DNA of 64,000 nucleotides from Pseudomonas sp. LS-2 (GCF_003605735.1 NZ_QXTJ01000026.1:311078-375077); one strand, 5' to 3'. Counted from the first letter of the stretch, positions 1-8,584 are shown. Translations and numbers: made by a program. The notes: generated by a model not told the origin, from the letters alone.

Positions 1-164
1 GTGTATTGACAGAAACCCGTGCGCGCACCGATTTGGTAGTAACTGGAACCGGGACATGGCCCACAATATCTTTGGTGGGGCTACCCAAGAGGCGCTTGCA
101 AATGCCCTGCCTTTCCAAACAGTCCCTAGAGGTCTTATCCCCAGGGGCCAAAGAGGAGTCCGCC

Positions 165-566
165 ATGACCGAAGTCGATCGCCTCAGGTATCTGCGCGTT
201 GTGCTTATTCTGGCTGGCGTCTCGTGCCTTGCCCCCTACCCTCTTATGCTGTTCTGGCCGTCCGGTTGGGCCTGGCATAACGGTCATTCGGACTACCCGA
301 TGATGATCGTTGGCATTTACGCCACACTCGGCGTGTTCTTGATCCTGGCCGCACGTGATCCAATAGCTAATCTGAGCCTGATTTGGTTCGCCGCCTGGTC
401 TAGCGTCGTACACGGAGCAATCATGGCCGTCCAGGCGCTCACCCAGCCGGGTCAGATGGGGCATTTGGCAGGTGATGTGCCAGCGCTCTTTGTCGTGGCG
501 GGTGCCTTGGCCATCTTGACGCCCCGCTCGCAGGCCGCGAGGCACCGGAGACACAATCAGGCCTGA
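165..566 (+). CDS. DUF6632-like small membrane protein, copy 1
   Basis: A 133-residue protein with three to four hydrophobic segments and the block WPSGWAWHNGHSDYP followed by GIYATLGVFL; it resembles the DUF6632 family as I recall it, whose function is unknown. The reading frame is open to the left edge, but the ATG at 165 is chosen because the sequence just upstream (AGAGGAGTCCGCC) is a good ribosome site and is shared with the second copy at 22074. Gene, leader and about 200 bp of 3' flank are repeated there at high identity. Repeat copy 1 lies 135 bp downstream. Confidence 0.75.
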   Translation: MTEVDRLRYLRVVLILAGVSCLAPYPLMLFWPSGWAWHNGHSDYPMMIVGIYATLGVFLILAARDPIANLSLIWFAAWSSVVHGAIMAVQALTQPGQMGHLAGDVPALFVVAGALAILTPRSQAARHRRHNQA

Positions 567-700
567 GAGTAGGTTTGGATCAACCGACTCGGTTCTGCTC
601 CCCACCTGCAAGGAGGGCGAACATGTGCTGTAGGCATGGATCACTCAAGTCCCCCGCCCTTCCTTTGGAATTGACTGTAATCCGGTTCATGTCGTTGCAA

Positions 701-790
701 GGGCGTGACCTTCGGCACGGCTGTCGTGAACCAAGCCGCCCGCAGGCGTCTTGGCCCTTCGGGCTTCCATCCTCACGCTCATTTGCCTAC
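701..790 (+). repeat. Cassette-associated structured repeat, copy 1
   Basis: Member of an eight-copy family (others near 1771, 2790, 4490, 6921, 22612, 28721 and 31050). The core has two competing inverted repeats. CGGCT (718-722) can pair with AGCCG (734-738). Alternatively CCAAGCCGCC (731-740) can pair with GGCGTCTTGG (745-754) with one mismatch. A short GCCC-TTC-GGGC hairpin follows at 754-764. The copy lies downstream of the DUF6632-like gene. Subfamily A begins with GGGCGTGACCTTCGG. Confidence 0.85.
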
Positions 791-1021
791 AACCAGCTGG
801 CGCATTACTCAGCCCTAGACTGAGACTCAAACGGCGACGCAGTTGAAGTGCCACGTCACGCTAATCGCCCCGACTGTCTAGACGCCCCGCTCGCCCCACT
901 GCGCTCGCGTTTTCAATCAGGCACGTCTATGTACAGTCTCAACTGATACAAGCGCTGTATGGACGATCTCTACATTATCAACCTTCAAGCAGTGGTCAGC
1001 CGGCGCTGATTCTTCGGCTGA

Positions 1022-1255
1022 TCAGAGTGGCCTGTCAGTCGGTGTTTGCGAACTAGCGGCTACACCTGCCTCATTCGCAAGGAGAGTCAGCTGGGCTGAA
1101 GCGCGCTTAAGCTGATCAATAAACTCAGCCGTTTCAGTGTCCATCAACCCCTCTGCGTTTCTCAGGGCAGCCAGACCTGCGGCAGAGGAAGCGAACTCTT
1201 CTGCTAACTTTTGAAGCCCTGAAACCATATTCGCCCTAGCGATCTCGACACTCAT
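1022..1255 (-). CDS. Hypothetical protein, 77 aa
   Basis: Small, alanine-rich, probably helical protein; no family recognised. The start MSVEIARAN at 1255 is preceded by AGGAGCAAGGCT, a good ribosome site, whereas the longer frame upstream lacks one. It lies between repeat copies 1 and 2, convergent with the DUF6632-like gene. Size and helical character resemble the 79-residue gene at 28851, but no clear sequence similarity is visible. Confidence 0.55.
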   Translation of the reverse strand: MSVEIARANMVSGLQKLAEEFASSAAGLAALRNAEGLMDTETAEFIDQLKRASAQLTLLANEAGVAASSQTPTDRPL

Positions 1256-1565
1256 AGCCTTGCTCCTAAATATGTAAAGTGGGGGGCAATTGCTCCAGCG
1301 AACTGTTGAAGTTCTCTGACAGACCAAATCCTAGCTGAGCGTTGAAAATGCGGGCTTGCCCGTTCGTCCTCACGTCCAATTCGCGTGAGCAGGTTGGTCA
1401 GCAGGCTCTGGAGACATCCAAAGCTTGTATCCTCGAAATGATGCCGGTGGCTAAACTCCCGCCTTCATCAAGGGAGCTCGGTTGGAGGGCGACATGCGGT
1501 TGGAGACCTACGTCTTTTTTCCTCCATCATTCATACTCGCCGCCAAGGTCTTCTGGAGATGAATG

Positions 1566-1754
1566 ATGGGATGGTTTTTCAGAGCTAAGCGCCCAGCATG
1601 GGTACAGGACGAGGAGCGGAAATTTATCGAAGCTGCGAACAGTCTCAAGACACTGCACGTTACGCCTGAGGGCGGGATGCGGATTGATCCGGAAGAGCTT
1701 CGCGATCAGATCATTGCTGGGCGGGAGCTGTACAAACAATTCGTTAAACGGTAG
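1566..1754 (+). CDS. 62-residue conserved protein, copy 1
   Basis: Small soluble charged protein starting MGWFF and containing EERKFIEAANSLKTLHV and a DPEELRDQI helix. Its paralogue at 30099 differs at only 10 of 62 residues, and the DNA is clearly homologous. The start at 1566 (not the ATG at 1563) fits GGAG at 1555-1558 and the paralogue's start. Repeat copy 2 follows 17 bp after the stop. Function unknown; the conservation between copies supports a real gene. Confidence 0.75.
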   Translation: MGWFFRAKRPAWVQDEERKFIEAANSLKTLHVTPEGGMRIDPEELRDQIIAGRELYKQFVKR

Positions 1755-1770
1755 CCCCGTAGATAGTTTG

Positions 1771-1877
1771 CGCGCCCCTCACGGGGACGGCCATCGTTAA
1801 CCAAGCCCGATGGTCTTGGCCCTACGGGCTTTTGTCCTCGCGTCTTTCGCCTTCGGCTGCGCGCTCCGCTTGCCTAC
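1771..1877 (+). repeat. Cassette-associated repeat, copy 2 (divergent)
   Basis: Keeps TTAACCAAGCC, TCTTGGCCCTACGGGC and the 3' tail GCGCGCTCCGCTTGCCTAC, with substitutions elsewhere. It is the most degenerate copy of the family and lies immediately downstream of the 62-residue gene. Confidence 0.7.
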
Positions 1878-1964
1878 GTCGTCAGCACGCAAATTACCCT
1901 CACTCGATAGCTTTTACTCCCTCGGTCACTGTGCCCTTGTCCCCAGCTATTTGGGAATCCTGAT

Positions 1965-2360
1965 TCAGTCAGTACCCGATGCCCGGCTTAAACGATGCTT
2001 TTCCAGGTGTCGCATTTCAGCCTCCCATTCCTGCAGAAACTTTTCCCAATCAGCTGAGTAGGCTCCTTCCGCAACACGAGTAGATCCTACGCTCGCACGC
2101 AGGAAACGTTCACGCCACGGCTGTGGGGTGCTTGAGTCACGAATGATGCGCCGGCCAAGACGGTGGGGTTCAGACTGAACGTTGGCGCGGACGTCCCCAA
2201 GACATAGCACCGACAAGTTGTCGAGCCGTTCTCGGGTATCAACGTCGTCAAGTGCATCGATCACGGGAGCGGCACTTGGATCTCCTGGGATTAGGTGAGC
2301 GAGCGTCCACAGCGCTTTCCTTCTCAGCGCTTCCCGATCCTTCAAATCATCTTCATTCAT
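1965..2360 (-). CDS. Hypothetical protein, 131 aa
   Basis: Charged soluble protein starting MNEDDLKDREALRRKALW, with many Arg, Glu and Trp residues; the C-terminal segment (ADWEKFLQEWEAEMRHLEKH) looks helical. No family recognised. It runs convergently towards repeat copy 2 and divergently from the gene at 2428 across a 67-bp gap that must hold both promoters. Confidence 0.6.
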   Translation of the reverse strand: MNEDDLKDREALRRKALWTLAHLIPGDPSAAPVIDALDDVDTRERLDNLSVLCLGDVRANVQSEPHRLGRRIIRDSSTPQPWRERFLRASVGSTRVAEGAYSADWEKFLQEWEAEMRHLEKHRLSRASGTD

Positions 2361-2427
2361 CGCGGCTCACTCCAGATCGTGGCATCGTAGATGAGGATAG
2401 TGCTGCCGACCTGTGTGAGATTCACCA

Positions 2428-2766
2428 ATGACTGTAAACGACTCATCACCTACCTGGTTATCGACACTTACGGCGCGGGACGTCTGCCAGATCCTACGCG
2501 AGGTTTCATTTGGCCGGCTCACAATGAGCAAGGTAGGTAGCCAGGCATGGGATGAGGTTTATGCATGCCACTTCATTGTGGATGTCGAGGGCTGGCGGAT
2601 CACGCTCTACAACGATTGCGATACGCTGGATTACTGCGAAGAAGCAGTCAGTCCAGATGGGCGGCGCTGGGCGTTTGATCCTGGTGATCGTTTCGGGACT
2701 GATCCGGTGGCGCTGCTCAGCACACGGGAGCTTCAAACGTTGGAGACGATGCTGAAAGCGCTCTGA
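2428..2766 (+). CDS. DUF7693-like hypothetical protein, 112 aa
   Basis: Contains LTARDVCQILREVSFG, GWRITLYNDCDTLDYCEEA and PDGRRW, a pattern I associate with the Pseudomonas family DUF7693; the name is from memory and unverified. Soluble, no signal peptide. The start ATG at 2428 gives the family-like N-terminus. Repeat copy 3 begins 23 bp after the stop, the usual gene-repeat spacing in this island. Function unknown. Confidence 0.65.
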   Translation: MTVNDSSPTWLSTLTARDVCQILREVSFGRLTMSKVGSQAWDEVYACHFIVDVEGWRITLYNDCDTLDYCEEAVSPDGRRWAFDPGDRFGTDPVALLSTRELQTLETMLKAL

Positions 2767-2789
2767 TGGGAAAATGTTGTTCTTGGTGT

Positions 2790-2893
2790 CCCCTGCTGGG
2801 GCGGCTGTCGTGAACCAAGCCGCCACGCGTCTTGGCCCTCTGGGCTTCCATCCATTACACCTGCGGCCTTTGGCCTACGCGCTCCGCTTGCCT
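2790..2893 (+). repeat. Cassette-associated repeat, copy 3
   Basis: Carries the full core GGCTGTCGTGAACCAAGCC, then CGTCTTGGCCCTCTGGGC and the tail CGCGCTCCGCTTGCC. It follows the gene at 2428 directly. Confidence 0.8.
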
Positions 2894-3040
2894 TTGAAGG
2901 ATACCAAGGTTGCCAGGTCTGGATGCTCCCATGACGACTCTGAGCGCTGGGCTGATGCCTCGCCGTTGATGCACAATGAATTATTGCGCGTCAGTGCCTC
3001 GTGCCTGTCCCGTGCCCCTCATTTGTTCTAACAATTGGTC

Positions 3041-3430
3041 ATGATGAATCAGCCCACCACCGCCTTACCCGAGATCACCGTCGAAGAGTTCAGGCAACGA
3101 TATCCGCTGCTCTTTTCTGATCCCGCCGTTGACGACATCTACTGTAATCCTGGGTGGAGGGGAATCCTGCTGTCTCTTTGCGATACGCTGCAGGCGTACC
3201 TTAAGCGGCACCCCGAGGTCACCCCCGTCACCGTTGCCCAGATCAAATCCAAATTCGGCGAGCTGCATTTTTTCTACGATGGTGGCGACCGGTATTGCGA
3301 AGGAGCAGTGGATGTGGCGGTACAGCATTCCCTGAAAACCTGCGAACAGTGCGGGGCTCCTGGCAGGCAAACCAAGGGCCGCTGGATCAGCACCCTGTGC
3401 TCTGAGCACGATGGAAGAAATCACCCTTAG
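3041..3430 (+). CDS. Hypothetical protein, 129 aa, with CxxC motif
   Basis: Soluble protein with an N-terminal helical part (VEEFRQRYPLLFSD), a central KFGELHFFYDGGDRYCEGAV segment and a C-terminal CEQCGAPG that could bind a metal. The start could be 3041 or 3044, as two ATGs are adjacent and the ribosome site is weak. No function is known to me. It lies between repeat copies 3 and 4, convergent with the gene at 3515. Confidence 0.65.
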   Translation: MMNQPTTALPEITVEEFRQRYPLLFSDPAVDDIYCNPGWRGILLSLCDTLQAYLKRHPEVTPVTVAQIKSKFGELHFFYDGGDRYCEGAVDVAVQHSLKTCEQCGAPGRQTKGRWISTLCSEHDGRNHP

Positions 3431-3514
3431 TCAGTTGGCCGGTAGCATCCCTTGAAGGCTCAGATACGGCGGAGAGCCTCGCCCTATCTGAACCGAATTG
3501 TTCAGGCCAATGAT

Positions 3515-4216
3515 CTAGAATTCTACCGAGTCGATATCACAGGGCGGCTGGTATGACTGCTTGATGAACTTATAGCGCTTCAAACCGTTGAGCAGCTTTG
3601 CTCTCAGCTCGACCGATTCGGATATCTCACCATCCGGAGACCAATCGATACGCTTGTTCAGGATGTTCCAGCTTCTTTTGGTCAAAGAGTAGCAGGCGTT
3701 GCTCAATGCGATGCATAGAGCTGCAGCTTGGTTGGGGCTCAAAAAGTAGTTAGAGGTTCCGATATTCAGCTCCACGTCCCCTTGATGCCTAGTCTTCACC
3801 CAAAAAACGTTGGCCGGGTATTCTGGATCTGCGCCAGCACCATGATACAAAAACGCGTCGCCATGAAATCTGTGGAATCGATTATTTTTATACCCTGTGG
3901 TGTCCTCGAACCGATATCTCGTGGCGGTTCCCAGCGGCCGTTGCTCTGGTGCACTGGGACTGACCTTTAAGATTGCTCCGCGATCCCAAGGCATTGGAGG
4001 TTGCGGTATGTCTGTTCTAAGAAGAGCCATAGCGAGGCCTTGCGCTACGATGTCTGCCTTTGTAGCAGTCCAAACATACGTCTCGTCATCAATGCACATC
4101 TGAATAATATGGCCGTCCGGAGTGGTCACACTCAGATTCTGGGCAATCCCCGACGCGAATCCACAGCTGGCGATTTGGTGAGCTTCACACTGAACATTCT
4201 TCCGACCTGCGAGCAT
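3515..4216 (-). CDS. Hypothetical protein, 233 aa
   Basis: Unrecognised soluble protein with a Cys/His-containing N-terminus, a central aromatic-rich segment (YKNNRFHRFHGDAFLYH) and a basic C-terminal helix. Upstream DNA (4217-4290) is AT-rich, unlike its surroundings, which suggests a separately acquired gene. It is one of the few minus-strand genes inside the repeat array and is convergent with the gene at 3041. Confidence 0.55.
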   Translation of the reverse strand: MLAGRKNVQCEAHQIASCGFASGIAQNLSVTTPDGHIIQMCIDDETYVWTATKADIVAQGLAMALLRTDIPQPPMPWDRGAILKVSPSAPEQRPLGTATRYRFEDTTGYKNNRFHRFHGDAFLYHGAGADPEYPANVFWVKTRHQGDVELNIGTSNYFLSPNQAAALCIALSNACYSLTKRSWNILNKRIDWSPDGEISESVELRAKLLNGLKRYKFIKQSYQPPCDIDSVEF

Positions 4217-4489
4217 TTTCGAGTCCCGTTGATTTGTTTCCTATAACAACGGTTTTAAAATTCAAAAACTTTAGTCCGTAGGATATTTATTTTGCACCTG
4301 GCTCAGTTGAGTAGCCTGGATCCCATCAGCACTCGGCACCTAATCCTATACGGATATCCCCAGGTACTCGGCGGTGCGGATCCCGATCTAGAACGGCCGC
4401 GCCCTTTGCGGTTAGGAGGATCCACGTTAGGGGCACATGTGCCCCTGAAGCTTTCAGCAGGCAGGCATTGGTAAGCCACCGTAATGTAT

Positions 4490-4580
4490 GGCGTGGCTCT
4501 GCGAGCCCGGCTGTCGTGAACCAAGCCGCCATAGCCGTCTTGGCCCTTCGGGCTTCCATCCTGACGCGCTAGTATTTGCT
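4490..4580 (+). repeat. Cassette-associated repeat, copy 4
   Basis: Subfamily B copy: GGCTCTGCGAGC upstream of the core CGGCTGTCGTGAACCAAGCC, then CGTCTTGGCCCTTCGGGC. Unlike the other copies it is not directly behind a plus-strand gene; the nearest gene to its left is the minus-strand one at 3515. Confidence 0.85.
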
Positions 4581-4641
4581 AACAAACTACAGCGCCATTT
4601 GCGTTTTTGGCTGAGCAACAAATGGGGTACGGTTACGGAGG

Positions 4642-5046
4642 ATGGATACCCAGATTTTGATTGAAGGACGCTTTCTCGTGACAACCCAATCTTCGCTAGT
4701 CGCCGAACGCCTGCACAACCGTAAATTCCGGGTTGCCGGCAACACCCATGGTCTGTCCGGAGCCGGCACCGTTTTTGAGTACCAAGTCGATGGCGCTGCG
4801 ATCACGAGCACCTACAGAGGCAGAAGGATCCGCACAGGGCACCAGGTGGGTCATGTGACTGGCCCAGACACGTTCGATCTGCTCTTCCATTGCATCACAA
4901 CCGATGGAGAGATCCTTTCCGGACGCTCTCGCGGTAAGGTCGAGGTCGGTGAGGCGGGTCGCACGACGCTGTCATTTGTTTGGGCCTGGTTGTCCGGTGC
5001 CAGCGGCGGTGGTGAATCCAGTTATGTCGAGCTCGACTATAGGTAA
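4642..5046 (+). CDS. Hypothetical beta-rich protein, 134 aa
   Basis: Glycine- and beta-strand-rich, with a TYRGRRIRTGHQVGHVTG segment and a second CITTDGEILSGRSRGKVEV segment. The pattern resembles small beta-barrel proteins annotated inconsistently in databases, sometimes as N-acetylglutamate synthase, with no evidence for that activity here. The start ATGGATACC at 4642 follows GGAGG, a strong ribosome site. Soluble, no signal peptide. Confidence 0.65.
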   Translation: MDTQILIEGRFLVTTQSSLVAERLHNRKFRVAGNTHGLSGAGTVFEYQVDGAAITSTYRGRRIRTGHQVGHVTGPDTFDLLFHCITTDGEILSGRSRGKVEVGEAGRTTLSFVWAWLSGASGGGESSYVELDYR

Positions 5047-5176
5047 GCGAGAGGTTCGCGGCACTGGGCAAGTGATGGCGGATGAATTCAATGACATCCG
5101 TCTCCTGCCCCCCTTGTGGGTAGGCACTGGAGCAGTTGAAAGCTTGGCATGGCGCCGGCAGGCTCCTCGAATTGTC

Positions 5177-5404
5177 CTACTCGGAATCCCGAGTAAACAA
5201 GCTGTAAAACCACCTGTGCATTTCGCCAAGGCCGAGCAGATACCAGAATTCCAGGAAGTACATCAGATAGCTTATCCAGACTCCCCACCCTTGGCTTGGA
5301 AGGCTAATGTGGGCATAGCCAATCAGCACTGCGCCTGCTATCCACAGACAAAATGCGAGTGCCCATGCTCTCCGTCTATAAACCCAACATTCATTCGTGG
5401 TCAT
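5177..5404 (-). CDS. Small membrane protein, 75 aa
   Basis: Two hydrophobic segments (about residues 13-31 and 42-58) and a short polar C-terminus; no family recognised. The ribosome site is weak, so the call rests on the membrane-protein composition and on the lack of a better frame. It is isolated between the gene at 4642 and the ProQ-family gene. Confidence 0.4.
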   Translation of the reverse strand: MTTNECWVYRRRAWALAFCLWIAGAVLIGYAHISLPSQGWGVWISYLMYFLEFWYLLGLGEMHRWFYSLFTRDSE

Positions 5405-5646
5405 CGACGCTCGATCTTAGGGGCTTACTGATTTGGCCACTTCCGGCGCGAATCGTTTCCAGCAGTTGAGCTTCATGGGCTCAGACGTCTGAGCGAGATG
5501 GGCCTGCCAAGCGAATACCTCAGTCAATCCGGTCATGGGCCACTTGGAGCCCGCCGATTAGCAGGGTGTCCTGTTTCTGCTGCGACCCAGGCGTGCATGC
5601 AATATCCTTGCGCCACGCAATCGACCTAGAAACAGTGAATAGAACG

Positions 5647-6171
5647 ATGGGGTTTGAACACCTAGCTGAGCTACGTGACCGTCTACGGGCTGAAAACGAG
5701 CCCCAAAAGGTCGAACGCGCGAAACACCCCAAGCGTAAGTCTCCCCCGCAGGCGAAGCCTCACAGCCAAGATCCAGCCGTAGAAGCAATCTGGTCATTGC
5801 AGAAGCATTTTCCATCGGCCTTTCCTGTAAATCATGCCCCCAAGGCTCCGCTCAAAGAAGGCATTCTCAAAGATGCTGAGCAGCACCTGGAGCTACTCGG
5901 ATTGACCACTGAACAGCTGAAGCTTGGTATCTCGACCTGGTGCCGGGGAACGCGGTACTGGGCCTGCATGTTGGAGGGTGCGCCGCGCTTGGATTTGAGC
6001 GGCCAACCAGCCGGCGTCGTAACCGCAACTCAAGCTACGCACGCAAAGCAGCAGGCTTCGCGTCAGCGCGGCCAAGACCGACGACATCGTGCGAAGGCTA
6101 AGGCTAGCCATTCGGTGTCGGGGTCTGAGGTTGCCACGGATCCTGGTTACGACTCAACAGAATCGCGGTAG
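5647..6171 (+). CDS. ProQ/FinO-family RNA chaperone
   Basis: Residues about 40-125 match the ProQ/FinO fold: LQKHFPSAFP, then APKAPLKEGI, then WCRGTRYWACMLEGAPRLDLSG ending in AGVVT. The family binds structured RNAs and 3' hairpins. The N-terminal linker is basic and proline-rich; the C-terminal tail is basic, rich in Gln, Arg and His. The start at MGFEHLAELRDRL is chosen by family alignment; the frame is open to 5566. Accessory, island-borne ProQ homologues often travel with mobile DNA, and this one lies among structured repeats. Confidence 0.85.
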   Translation: MGFEHLAELRDRLRAENEPQKVERAKHPKRKSPPQAKPHSQDPAVEAIWSLQKHFPSAFPVNHAPKAPLKEGILKDAEQHLELLGLTTEQLKLGISTWCRGTRYWACMLEGAPRLDLSGQPAGVVTATQATHAKQQASRQRGQDRRHRAKAKASHSVSGSEVATDPGYDSTESR

Positions 6172-6294
6172 GCACCGTGTCCCCAAGCACGCCTCCGTTG
6201 AGCCAGAGAGAGCTTGATGCTCCCGCGAAACGACGCCGATCGTGTCTTCGTTGTTGATAACATCCAAATCGCCCCTCTGAGAATATGGCAAATG

Positions 6295-6951
6295 ATGAAG
6301 TTGGTCAGGCTAATCCGCCATGGTGAAAGTGCAGCAAACGCCGGTGCGGCCACTCAGGATCACGCGAGCATTCCTCTCACTGAGCACGGTGTTGATCAGG
6401 CACGCCGAGTGGCCCTTTCATACGCTAATGCTCCAGACTTGATCGTCACTTCGCCCTTCTCGCGCGCTCTGGCCACCGCTCAGTTCACGGCGAGCGCATT
6501 CCCGTCTGTCCACATAGAGACTTGGCCCATTCAGGAGTTCACGTACCTGGAGCCGGCAAGGTGCGTAAACACTTCAGTGGCTCAGCGGCGGGACTGGGTG
6601 CGGGAGTATTGGAACCAGGCCAATCCCACGTTTGTAGACGGTGATGGTGCAGAGTCATTCCTTGAGTTTGTATCGCGGGCACAGGCGTTTCTGGGGCGGC
6701 TTGCGGCCCATCCGGCGAAGAACATTGTGGTGTTTTCGCATGGACAGTTCATCAATGCAGTGGCGTGGTTGATCGAGCGACAACCTAAGGAGATCGACAG
6801 CCAGGCGATGACTGATTGGCGAGAGTACGAGATCGCTAATCACGTGGAGAATTGTGGTGGGTACCAACTCATGTACGGACAAAGTGATAGTGGTTGGAGG
6901 CTTACATCGAGGGATGCTGAGGGCGCGGCTCTGCGAGCACGGCTGTCGTAA
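6295..6951 (+). CDS. Histidine phosphatase superfamily protein, copy 1
   Basis: Starts MKLVRLIRHGESAANAG; the RHG motif carries the phospho-accepting histidine of the phosphoglycerate-mutase-like superfamily. VVFSHGQFINAV supplies the second catalytic histidine near residue 160. Length about 218. The substrate is unknown; the family acts on sugar phosphates, nucleotides or phosphoproteins. The start is placed by alignment with its paralogue at 30361. The last eight residues and the TAA stop are encoded inside repeat copy 5, so the C-terminus was supplied by the repeat. Confidence 0.85.
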   Translation: MKLVRLIRHGESAANAGAATQDHASIPLTEHGVDQARRVALSYANAPDLIVTSPFSRALATAQFTASAFPSVHIETWPIQEFTYLEPARCVNTSVAQRRDWVREYWNQANPTFVDGDGAESFLEFVSRAQAFLGRLAAHPAKNIVVFSHGQFINAVAWLIERQPKEIDSQAMTDWREYEIANHVENCGGYQLMYGQSDSGWRLTSRDAEGAALRARLS

Positions 6952-7019
6952 ACCAAGCCGCCTGACGGCGTCTTGGCCCTGCGGGCAGACATCCTCGCGT
7001 CTGCGCGCTCCGCTTGCCT
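6921..7019 (+). repeat. Cassette-associated repeat, copy 5
   Basis: Subfamily B: GAGGGCGCGGCTCTGCGAGC, then CGGCTGTCGTAAACCAAGCC, then GGCGTCTTGGCCCTGCGGGC and the tail CTGCGCGCTCCGCTTGCC. It overlaps the 3' end of the phosphatase gene and provides its stop codon at 6949-6951. Confidence 0.85.
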
Positions 7020-7452
7020 GCACGCACCGACTCACTGGCCTCATACAGTCTGTTCATAAGACCGTGGGCATCTGATCTCGCGTTCTGTACTGAGGTGACG
7101 TCAGCTCAGAAATTAGCGAGCGGTGAGCCGTTCCACTGAGAGCTGATCCAAGCGGCTGCAAGGCCACGTATGATCAGATGAACTTGGGCTTCTCATCCAG
7201 CTCATCGGTGAGCCCCTGCCACGCCCAACATAGATGGATGAACAGAATGGCGTTAAATGGGTGTGCATTGGGTATTGACGTGCAATTCACGTCCGTAGCG
7301 CTGCGCTCAATGGCTAACATGCTCAACTTCAGGACTTATCCACTCAGACTGCTGCCGGCGCCCATCAGACCAACGCATCGACCCAGGAGTTGTCGAACCT
7401 GGCATTTTCATTCAATACCTTGGTCAGTCGCTTCCGGCTTTGAACGGTGCAT
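7020..7452. other. Intergenic stretch, nothing recognised
   Basis: About 430 bp between repeat copy 5 and the hairpin ending the catabolic cluster. Small open frames exist, but none has a convincing ribosome site or a protein-like composition. It probably marks the left junction of the arginine-type catabolic insert. Confidence 0.4.
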
Positions 7453-7482
7453 GGCTGAGCGAGACTCGTAGCTCGCTCAGCC
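7453..7482 (-). terminator. Strong hairpin downstream of the catabolic cluster
   Basis: Perfect 11-bp inverted repeat: GGCTGAGCGAG (7453-7463) and CTCGCTCAGCC (7472-7482), loop of 8. It lies 34 bp past the stop of the last minus-strand gene. No T-run follows, so it may act as an RNA-stabilising or factor-assisted end rather than an intrinsic terminator. Confidence 0.5.
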
Positions 7483-7516
7483 GATACCTGCTTCGTTTCA
7501 CTGAAACCTCTCCGAT

Positions 7517-8584
7517 TCAGTCAGCAGGCACTTCAAACCCCAGACGGGAAGCCATTGCCAAGAGCATCTCCCACTCTTCCTCGCGCACAATGACCCCGTT
7601 TTTTCGGTAATCATCTTCCTTATCAACAGCACCAGTCCCAGGGAGCCGAACCTTCGCGAAGCCCTCAGCTGGACGACTGCCTAAAAGTGTTTCGACCATC
7701 CGCTCGGCTGCTGAGAGGAACGCGGATGGCTCATGGAAATGCTCGATGGAGATGGCAATGAACGTCTGCGAGTAATGAGCTGGGCGCGCCTCCGATGTTG
7801 CTACTGTCTCGTTCTCCCAGGATCGCTCGCCGCTCAACAGACCAGCCAGTAGCTCGACCAATAACACCATGCCGAATCCTTTAGGCCCGGCGGGCAGAAG
7901 AGCCCCGGACATCCGCGACTCCCGATGCATGTTGTTGAGGATTACTCGGGACGGGTCATCAGTGTAAACGCCCTCCCGATCAACCACGCTCTTGCCAGCT
8001 AACAAGACGCCATCCCGAGCAGCCAGTACCACCGCGCCCATAGAGCAGGCGCTGGTCGCCATATCAAGGACGATGGGATCTTTGCGCCCAGCAGGGACAG
8101 CTAGCGCCAGCGGGTTGGTGCAGAAACGTGCATCGCGACCACCCCATGGGGCTACCAAAGATGGCCCGGTACTCATGGAAATACCAATCAACCCTTGCTC
8201 CATTGCCTGAATCGCATAATTGGATGCCATCCCGCAGTCACCTGAATTTCGCACCGTCACCAGCCCAATCCCTAGTGCTTTGGCCTTTTGAATAGCCATG
8301 GACATTGCGCGAGTGGAGATGATCTGACCAACCCCAGCGTGGCCGTCGACTAATGCCGTAGCTGGAGACTCTTTTACCACCTCAAAATCTTGGCCAAAAC
8401 GAGTCACGCCGCTGGCGAACAACTCTTCAAGATAAGGAGCCAGCCCGATACCTTGTGTGTTGTGGCCTCGCAGATCGGCGCGCAACAGACAATCGGCGAA
8501 AACCTGAGCATCAATATCACCGGCGCCGTAGCTCAGCGCAAATTTCCTATAAATCTGCTGTAACCGCTCAACTCTGATTCGCAT
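7517..8584 (-). CDS. Ldh-family (malate/L-lactate dehydrogenase type) oxidoreductase, divergent
   Basis: About 355 residues with the overall pattern of the NAD(P)-dependent Ldh_2 family (malate, ureidoglycolate, diketogulonate and cyclic-imine reductases): DLRGHNTQGI near the N-terminus, VRNSGDCGMASNY in the middle, CTNPLALAVPAG, and GPKGFGMVLLVELLAG. Two usually conserved histidines are absent: SHG is TQG, and the HFG-type motif is DCG. The start at 8584 (MRIRVERL) is preferred over an upstream TTG. It is last in the minus-strand cluster, 58 bp behind the ureohydrolase. It probably acts on the same arginine-derived substrate, but activity is uncertain. Confidence 0.8.
   Translation of the reverse strand: MRIRVERLQQIYRKFALSYGAGDIDAQVFADCLLRADLRGHNTQGIGLAPYLEELFASGVTRFGQDFEVVKESPATALVDGHAGVGQIISTRAMSMAIQKAKALGIGLVTVRNSGDCGMASNYAIQAMEQGLIGISMSTGPSLVAPWGGRDARFCTNPLALAVPAGRKDPIVLDMATSACSMGAVVLAARDGVLLAGKSVVDREGVYTDDPSRVILNNMHRESRMSGALLPAGPKGFGMVLLVELLAGLLSGERSWENETVATSEARPAHYSQTFIAISIEHFHEPSAFLSAAERMVETLLGSRPAEGFAKVRLPGTGAVDKEDDYRKNGVIVREEEWEMLLAMASRLGFEVPAD

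Noticed and set aside
4292..4474. Small plus-strand frame before repeat copy 4
   Set aside because: It would complete the gene-then-repeat rule, but composition and lack of a ribosome site do not support translation.
4904..5431. 175-codon plus-strand frame
   Set aside because: Overlaps the well-supported gene at 4642 and the membrane-protein frame at 5177, and its composition is not protein-like.
7178..7471. Open frame of 97 codons between repeat 5 and the Ldh-type gene
   Set aside because: Serine- and arginine-rich, no ribosome site and no family similarity; looks like a random open frame.
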